Of a stretch of DNA of 64,000 bases, positions 57,873 to 64,000 are shown in pieces. Source of the stretch: Pictodentalium vernedei. Lineage: Eukaryota > Mollusca > Scaphopoda > Dentaliida > Dentaliidae. The stretch lies in NCBI GenBank assembly GCA_031216915.1, contig CM062296.1, positions 144,688,344 through 144,752,343 of the forward strand, given 5' to 3'. The translations under genes and the position numbers were made by a program. Every line of letters begins with the position of its first letter. Within the stretch, counting starts at the first letter, position 1. Under the pieces are notes generated by a model that was not told the origin of the DNA, did no database searches, and saw nothing but the letters and a program-made list of their open reading frames with translations.

Positions 57873-58595
57873 TAACTTGTTACACTCAGTCGGGAAACCA
57901 CCCAGCGCAGTATCTCTATAATAGAAATTTTATTGTATGGAGACAAGTTCAAATAACTACACAGTTAACGGTATTAAGGCACATGCAGTCAGGGACTGAC
58001 CTGGGCATGCGCCAGTGCGTATTTGGTTCTGAAACATCAGGACCTGGCTCTTAAATCTCAGAAATAGGCTTCTCAGTTGGCGCGTAACTTCTCAGATCAT
58101 ATTTTGATATTCTTTCGATGGATAATCGAGAGAGACACTCTTACATGTATTATATATATGATTATCATTTATCATTGTTGTAGAGTGCTTAAGTTAATAC
58201 TTCAAGTCTTAATTACCAAGCATTAATCTTCACTGTGGTTTCTGATCAAGTGTTGGCTGCCTAAATAGGCAGCCAAGACTTGATCAGAAACCACAGTGAA
58301 GATTAATGTTTGCTATAGTGTACTAAATGAAAATTATGAGAGCTATTACATACTTGCAGTGTGTGTTACAAACAGCAGTGTGACTCCGTAAATTGAAATC
58401 TGGCGCATGAATTGAAAAAATAGGCTCCGAGGCTAGAGCATATTTTAAATAGTCCTATGCAGTGTGACCACTGTCAGTGAATTTAAAGGACTTGATGCAA
58501 CACAGTTAACTTTTATGTCTACTTTGATCACAGTGTGTCAGTTATCTCATTATTAGTGTTGTTGACTTCACTCTCTGAACTGAATCATAATCATT
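57873..58595. repeat. Unassigned DNA with 88-base palindrome
   Basis: 58221-58308 is a near-perfect hairpin, CATTAATCTTCACTGTGG ... with centre TTGGCTGCCTAAATAGGCAGCCAA. The centre matches 46806-46871. The remaining sequence is unremarkable. Confidence 0.7.
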
Positions 58596-58599
58596 TTAA

Positions 58600-58664
58600 C
58601 CCTTTACCCAACGAATCGCACGCATCCACGTAATATGCAAATTCAGCAGTTGAAAAAATATTAT
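58600..58664. repeat. piggyBac-type MITE left end, cut by DIRS copy B
   Basis: TTAA (58596-58599) then CCCTTTACCCAACG and ATATGCAAATTCAGCAG, as in other members. It stops where the DIRS terminus begins. The other half should lie beyond the DIRS right end, outside the window. Confidence 0.8.
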
Positions 58665-58866
58665 ATTTTTATACTGTACCAATGACCCAGACTTAGCTGG
58701 TGCTAACTCTAACAAAACCAGGGCCAAACACAAATTTTGCCCCCCAATCCCCAAAATTTGCATCCAAAACAAAAAGAAATCATGTCCTAAAGGACCTCCA
58801 TACTACGCCTCTACTGCGCATGCGCAGTGACGCAGACGTCCCGAAATTGGCGCCAATTATCATTCT
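58665..58866 (+). repeat. DIRS copy B left inverted terminal repeat
   Basis: Begins ATTTTTATACTGTACCAATG like copy A and ends ...GCGCCAATTATCATTCT. It contains the CTGCGCATGCGCAG palindrome. The matching right ITR is outside the window. Confidence 0.88.
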
Positions 58867-59760
58867 CTGTTTGGCCCTTCATCAGTCAACATCTCACTGA
58901 TCTTTGTGCTTGTAAATCTCAGTTTAAAGGATGCCAGACACGTAATTTTTGGAGAAAATGTGATTCTAAGGAGGATAGAAGGAGGAGAGGAAAAAGAAGT
59001 GACAAAAAATAATCAGGGCTGTACTTAAAATTTTTTGATGAAATTATGTTAAGTTGCCTATTTTCGAGGCATGGGCCTCTTGTTGTCATTCTTGCTAATT
59101 GTTGCACTGCTTATTCAGTGTTTCCTCTCCCCTAGCCTTCTAAAGTCCCCCCTTGCAATTCTCCCATGCTTTTGGCATATTTTTGAGAAATTTCATTTCT
59201 AAAATTTCCTGGGAGAGTTGCTTGGTTACAGAATGTTTTCTGTTATTTTCCCCATAGTTACGTTTTCACCCATGGGTGTATAACGTTTGTGTTCTGCATC
59301 TTCCATCTGATGTTCTACAGATTCTCCCCTGGGAGTCTCTGTTTTGCATCAGATAGAGTGTAATTGATGACTGATTCCGGGCCAGTTTTTTCAGTGCCTG
59401 GAGTCATGTTTTCTGGTGTTTTTACACTGTTTGTTTTCATTGGCAACAGCCTTTTTTGAGGGGGGCTGTTTGCCTTTGCTGTAGTTTATCTCACTATAAG
59501 ATACATTTATATTATCCGAAAGTGTCTCATTAATTATTTAATATAAATTTAAAATTTTTGACCACACTTTGCCATCGGATCCATCGGATCCATCGGGGCT
59601 CAACGTTACTTTTCAGCAACTTGGGCTTTGCTGAAAAAATATTTTTTCAAAATTATTTTGTTTTGCAATTGTTTTTTCATTTATTAATGGATCATGTTGT
59701 TACGTATCTTTGTGTCAGGGGTTTTTGCGAGTAACTAGGACTTATTGTTGTTCTTTCACA

Positions 59761-62700
59761 ATGAAGGGACGTTGTTCAAATTGTAATAGGAAGAAATCTT
59801 CCTCTGACTTTCATGATCATTGTATTAATTGTAGTCAGTGTTCTCGCATTAATCCCTGTCCTATATGTGAACATTGGGATGAGAAACATTGGAAACGTGT
59901 GTCACGATATGTTGTTTCTGGAGAAAGAGCGATTCCGGCTCTTTCTCCGCAAGGTCACTCTACTCTCTCAGTTTCTATTTCAGAGGAACCAGAACAGGGT
60001 GATGTTTCCATGTTATCTTCTTCAAGTGTGCGTCCGTCGTCACAAATGAATTCAGAGCTAGCGGCAAAAGTGCTCATGGAGATTAGACAAATGTCGTCCG
60101 CTAGCTCGCCCGGTGTAGCGTCCATTCACCGAATGGTTCGGCAGCCGGGTTCGTCCGATGCGGTCCAAGAGGAAATTTTGGGTGATGCGAGCACTATAAA
60201 CATAATAGATGCACACCCAGTGACGGCGGATAGTAAGCGAGAACGGAGGAAGCCTTTGAGTCCGGTTCCTAGCTCGTCCAGGTCCAGCCGGGCCGCGAGC
60301 GAGAGAGGCCCCTCTCTCGTACAACAACATCTGGGACCAGATGTTGTGGTACAAAATGTGTCTTTAGCGGAGCATACGTCCGTCGCTCGGGACGCTCCGT
60401 TGTATAAGCAGTCCGCAGAGACTGTTAAGGCTTCCTCTTCTCGTCAGCGCACACGACCGCACCTTGGCTGCGTGACCACCGATATATTACCAGCTTCGCC
60501 GATGAAGGATTCTTCGGCGACCAGGTCACACCATCCGGCAGCCAGGGATTTGAGACCGATGGACTCTGGACGTTCGCATAGGAAAAGTATGCAGGAGCCA
60601 TCTGATGCGGAGCTGCCCTCGGCGAAGCAGCGAAAGACTGCGCCTCCGCAGGTCTCGACGCCGGACATTCTTGTGCAGATAGCACAGCTTATCGCAGCAT
60701 CCCAGCAGCCGACAGAAACGGTGTCGGATCGAGAATTATCCGACGGCACTGGGTCGGTACGCTCCGCCGAAGCATCGGGGGCGGACGACCGGGAACATCA
60801 TGAGGTCCGACCGGATGGTGAAAGGGATACGGATGACTTGGAGCTATCCCTTTCAGAACAACATAAAGCTGCCGTGGACTTCATCCGGCACTTTCTCCCT
60901 CAAGTTGTTCCGTCGGGCCAGACTGCTGCGCTTCCGGACAAGAGAATTATAGCGTCATTGGACTCTGAATTTTTTGAGCGGTTCAGGGACATCGCTCCCG
61001 AGTTTCCGTCGCAGTCCAATAATGTTGCAAGAACATTTGAATTATTGAACGACGCTATATTTAAACTTGCTTCCAGGACGGGGAAAGCAGGTTTCTTGTC
61101 CGCTAATACTCTCAACCTGCCTTTCATTAATGCAAGGAATAAATTCGATACGGCAGGACAGGGTATACCGAGAGTTCCTCTGCGTATGGACGACGAGGCG
61201 GAAGACTTAGAGCTATCATTACCGTCGTCAGCTTCTATTCCAACCGCGGTGTTGGAAACAGCTATTGCGTCTAACAGAGCCAATTTAGATGCCTTATCTT
61301 ACGCAGATCACCTTACTAAGGCGTTACCACTGCGCCTTCAGGGGAAAGAGTTTCAGGATATACAATCCTGTTTAAGACTTCTTTCAAGGGCAGTAGCTTA
61401 TTCCACGTGTAACTCCGCCCTTTCAGTGGCAAATCTGGAGTTGGTTAGACGTGACGCAGCCCTAGCTACATCCACACTAGTGGATTCTAAGGTGAAGAAC
61501 TCTCTTAGAGTCGCTTCGGTTTCAGGAGAACTTCTCTTTGACGGCAAGCTTTCCGCTATTTATGATAAAATTAAAAAGAAAGCTAATGATTCTCTGTTGT
61601 TCAGATCTGCTCCTAAGAAGTCGGATACAGCAGACACGAATAAGACAGGCACTTCTGGGTCTAATGCGCCCAAGAGAGGTTCCTATAGAGGTTCCGGTGC
61701 GTCCTCTTGTTCTTATTTGAGAGACCGTCAGGGTAGCGACTCTCGTTCGGGACGTCCTTCAGGCCGGGACAATCGGTCGGACGCCCGAGGTCGACGAGGC
61801 GAGGTGCGGGTCGTGGAAGACGTGGTTTCTCCTACCGCAGGCCTCGCAGGTCCAGGAGGTGATGGCTTAAACCTCTATCACGTTCCGGTTGGCGGAAGGT
61901 TGTCGAGCTTTTCACAAGAGTGGGCGTCGATTACGGACGACCCTTGGGTGAGAGGAGTGACTTCGGAAGGTCTAAAGATATCCTTCAAACGAAAGCCTCC
62001 ATTAACTCGAAGTCCAAAGTGGACTCATCTTCCGTCAAATCCACAGAAAAGAGACGCTCTGTTATCAGAGGTGCAGTCTCTTTTAATGAAGAACGTGGTA
62101 GAGGTCGTAGAAAACCAGGAATCTCCAGGATTCTACAGCCATCTGTTTCTGGTTCCGAAACCAGACGGCTCGTTCCGTCCAGTCATAGATTTGAGCTGGA
62201 TAAACAAGCTGATCGTCGCTCCGAAGTTTTATATGGAGACGATTCGATCGGTCAGAGCGAGTATTCGGGTGAACGATTATGCAACGAGCATAGATCTCAA
62301 AGATGCGTACTTTCATGTCATGGTACATCCGACATTCCGAAAGTATCTACGCTTCGCAGTCCTAGGAGTGGTGTATCAATTCCGGGCGATGTGCTTCGGA
62401 TTGAATCTAGCACCCTGGGCTTTCACTCGGGTAATGAACTCGGTAATGATCTACTTCCGAGCTCATTCGTCTGCGGTAACGTCGGCCTACCTGGACGACA
62501 TTCTTCAGAGGTACGGCAACGAGTTAACGCTTCAGAACGATGTTCAGAATCTTCTTCTATTGCTCCGACGTCTCGGTTTTATAGTAAACGAGGAGAAGTC
62601 GGATCTGGTGCCGTCCAAGTCATTCACTCATCTGGGAATGAGCTTCGAGACGCACAACAATCTCGTTCGTCTGCCGTTAACCAGAGCGAAATTAGTCAGT

Positions 62701-63852
62701 TGTTACGCTCGCTATTGTCTGCACGCAGACAAAGTCACAGCGAGAGAATTTATGAGACTGATAGGTCTGTGCGGAGCCGCCGCGGATCTCATTCCGATGG
62801 GGCGGTTACGCACACGTCCTCTTCAAATTTTCCTGACTCAGAATTGGAGTGTGAAAATTCATTCGCTCGATGTAGACGTTCTCTTGTCAGATCAAGTGAA
62901 ACAAGAGATTCAGACTTGGGCAAACATTCAGTGGTTTACTCAAGGAGTTCCGCTGCAGTTGCCGGATCCGAGTTTTACCGTTATGACGGATGCCAGTCAA
63001 ACAGGTTGGGGTGCATCATTAATCCCAACGGATTCGAGATGCCAGGGTCTTTGGGATCCGCAATTCCTGTGCAACCACATAAACATCAAGGAAATGATGT
63101 CAATTTGGCTTGCGTTACGTCACTGGATGGACATTATTCACGATGCTCATGTCCAAATCCTATCCGACAATACGACAGTAGTGGCGTATATACGGAATCA
63201 GGGAGGCACTCATTCAGTTCCGTTGTTCAATCTAACGGAAAGAATCCTTCTGTTTGCGTTAGAACATCACGTTCTTCTTTCGGTCCGTCACATACCGGGT
63301 CGTCTGAATGTGCTAGCAGACTCCCTTTCACGAAAGGGTCGCTTGTTGCCGTCGGAGTGGACTCTCAACAAACAAGTATTCAATCAGATTTGCTACCAAT
63401 GGGAACGGCCAATGATAGACTTATTTGCGACACATCTCAACAATCAGTTGCAGACGTATGTGTCTCCGTGTCTGGATCCAAGAGCATTTGCAGTAGACGC
63501 TCTGTCGATCCCTTGGGACGGAATGATAGGATATGCGTATCCTCCAGCGCCGTTAATTCAACAAGTATTGCTAAAGATAAAACAATCTCAATGCAAGATT
63601 CTGTTGGTAGCATCTCTGTCTCCACAGAGACTGTGGATAAATCTACTCAGGTGTCTGTTGTGGGACCTACCGCGGAAGCTTCCTCCACGGGAGGATCTTC
63701 TTTCGCAGGGGAAATCGCGCCAACTCCATCACAACCCGCAAGGTCTCAACCTTCACGTTTTTCCGTTGTGCGGTCCTTCTTGCATGGCAAGCACTTTACA
63801 GGACGAGCAGTGGACGCGATTTCTAACTGTAGGAGGACCTCCTCTTCGCTAA
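59761..63852 (+). CDS. DIRS copy B gag-RT-RNase H-methyltransferase (fused)
   Basis: 1363 residues from ATG 59761; the frame is open a little further upstream but copy A also places the ATG here. Zinc cluster C5-x2-C8, D16-x-H18, C21-x2-C24, C33-x2-C36. The gag core continues to about residue 675, where gag and RT frames are joined by a one-base loss relative to copy A. RT: SIDLKDAYFH with Asp845, YLDD at 910-913. RNase H: Asp1077, Glu1111, Asp1136, Asp1187. Dam-like methyltransferase: DLFATHLNNQLQTYVSP from 1220 and PP at 1261-1262; the usual NPPY motif reads YAYPP, so activity is doubtful. Ends LNLHVFPLCG...GGPPLR. Makes cDNA of the element; the methyltransferase role is unknown. Confidence 0.88.
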   Translation: MKGRCSNCNRKKSSSDFHDHCINCSQCSRINPCPICEHWDEKHWKRVSRYVVSGERAIPALSPQGHSTLSVSISEEPEQGDVSMLSSSSVRPSSQMNSELAAKVLMEIRQMSSASSPGVASIHRMVRQPGSSDAVQEEILGDASTINIIDAHPVTADSKRERRKPLSPVPSSSRSSRAASERGPSLVQQHLGPDVVVQNVSLAEHTSVARDAPLYKQSAETVKASSSRQRTRPHLGCVTTDILPASPMKDSSATRSHHPAARDLRPMDSGRSHRKSMQEPSDAELPSAKQRKTAPPQVSTPDILVQIAQLIAASQQPTETVSDRELSDGTGSVRSAEASGADDREHHEVRPDGERDTDDLELSLSEQHKAAVDFIRHFLPQVVPSGQTAALPDKRIIASLDSEFFERFRDIAPEFPSQSNNVARTFELLNDAIFKLASRTGKAGFLSANTLNLPFINARNKFDTAGQGIPRVPLRMDDEAEDLELSLPSSASIPTAVLETAIASNRANLDALSYADHLTKALPLRLQGKEFQDIQSCLRLLSRAVAYSTCNSALSVANLELVRRDAALATSTLVDSKVKNSLRVASVSGELLFDGKLSAIYDKIKKKANDSLLFRSAPKKSDTADTNKTGTSGSNAPKRGSYRGSGASSCSYLRDRQGSDSRSGRPSGRDNRSDARGRRGEVRVVEDVVSPTAGLAGPGGDGLNLYHVPVGGRLSSFSQEWASITDDPWVRGVTSEGLKISFKRKPPLTRSPKWTHLPSNPQKRDALLSEVQSLLMKNVVEVVENQESPGFYSHLFLVPKPDGSFRPVIDLSWINKLIVAPKFYMETIRSVRASIRVNDYATSIDLKDAYFHVMVHPTFRKYLRFAVLGVVYQFRAMCFGLNLAPWAFTRVMNSVMIYFRAHSSAVTSAYLDDILQRYGNELTLQNDVQNLLLLLRRLGFIVNEEKSDLVPSKSFTHLGMSFETHNNLVRLPLTRAKLVSCYARYCLHADKVTAREFMRLIGLCGAAADLIPMGRLRTRPLQIFLTQNWSVKIHSLDVDVLLSDQVKQEIQTWANIQWFTQGVPLQLPDPSFTVMTDASQTGWGASLIPTDSRCQGLWDPQFLCNHINIKEMMSIWLALRHWMDIIHDAHVQILSDNTTVVAYIRNQGGTHSVPLFNLTERILLFALEHHVLLSVRHIPGRLNVLADSLSRKGRLLPSEWTLNKQVFNQICYQWERPMIDLFATHLNNQLQTYVSPCLDPRAFAVDALSIPWDGMIGYAYPPAPLIQQVLLKIKQSQCKILLVASLSPQRLWINLLRCLLWDLPRKLPPREDLLSQGKSRQLHHNPQGLNLHVFPLCGPSCMASTLQDEQWTRFLTVGGPPLR

Positions 63853-64000
63853 ACTATGCGGCTAAGTGGAAGGTTTTTCGTCGTTGGTGTAGGGATCATT
63901 CTGTAGATATATTCGATCCCTCTATACCAGACATTGCAAACTTTCTAGTATACTTGTTTGACGAAATCAAACTGCAGCCTGTTACTATAAAGGGTTATAG
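63744..64000 (+). CDS. DIRS copy B tyrosine recombinase, N-terminal part
   Basis: A frame different from RT overlaps the end of the RT-methyltransferase ORF by at least 100 bases and runs off the window: SRFSVVRSFLHGKHFTGRAV, SSSLNYAAKWKVFRRWCRD, IANFLVYLFDEIKLQ. It matches the start of the copy A recombinase. No ATG is seen at the overlap, so the real start may be upstream in the open frame or use recoding. The catalytic residues are beyond the window. Confidence 0.8.

Larger units (their letters stand above)
58665..64000 (+). mobile_element. DIRS-type retrotransposon, copy B, right end off window
   Basis: Same family as copy A: left ITR, leader, gag, RT-RNase H-methyltransferase and the beginning of the recombinase are collinear. 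At least 5.3 kb of an expected ~7 kb is in view. Coding sequence is much better preserved than in copy A; the only clear lesion is a single-base loss near 61785 that joins gag to RT. Confidence 0.92.

Overview
The window is eukaryotic and repeat-dominated. It has spliced exons with GT/AG borders, LINE, SINE, DIRS and DNA-transposon remnants, no operons and no ribosome-binding sites. The transposable-element mix (AGCTCA...CTCTTGT elements with 160-170 bp internal arrays, DIRS retrotransposons, tRNA-headed SINEs, piggyBac/hAT/Tc1-like MITEs) is what I would expect from a marine invertebrate, most likely a lophotrochozoan such as a bivalve. That placement is inference; no species marker is visible.

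Host gene: three exons of one plus-strand gene, at 23091-23184, 26200-26264 and 53832-53988, join in frame and encode the front and middle of an OTU-family deubiquitinase that I recognise as OTUD5 (DUBA). The catalytic Asp and Cys are present. The exon(s) with the N-terminus and with the catalytic His were not found. The second visible intron is about 27.6 kb and has been inflated by transposons.

Layout: 1-6430 holds a truncated Tc1-like MITE, a Helentron-like element with a 161-bp array and an endonuclease relic, a SINE, and poly-G tracts. 6431-12272 is a nearly full-length but broken non-LTR retrotransposon (ORF1 with PHD finger, ORF2 with endonuclease and reverse transcriptase). 12273-19087 holds a piggyBac-type MITE, a 374-bp tandem duplication split by a Helentron-like insertion, and a second SINE. 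19088-22840 is a large Helentron-like element with about 16 monomers of 164-167 bp. 23091-28315 holds OTUD5 exons with two related repeats on either side of the middle exon. 28745-38537 is a minus-strand Helentron-like element carrying a complete 7.16-kb DIRS element (copy A, 30346-37503) with inverted termini and an internal complementary region. 38717-53500 is intron packed with MITEs, hAT-type elements with perfect 8-bp target duplications, a 1.6-kb long-TIR element, and short tandem arrays. 53832-58664 holds the third exon, two hAT MITEs and further arrays. 58665-64000 is a second DIRS element (copy B), better preserved in its gag-RT part and cut off by the window end.

The two DIRS copies are informative together. 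Each has a different single-base indel that fuses a different pair of reading frames, so comparison reveals the ancestral three-frame layout (gag / RT-RNase H-methyltransferase / tyrosine recombinase). Copy A also shows directly how its internal complementary region is the reverse complement of its own circle junction.
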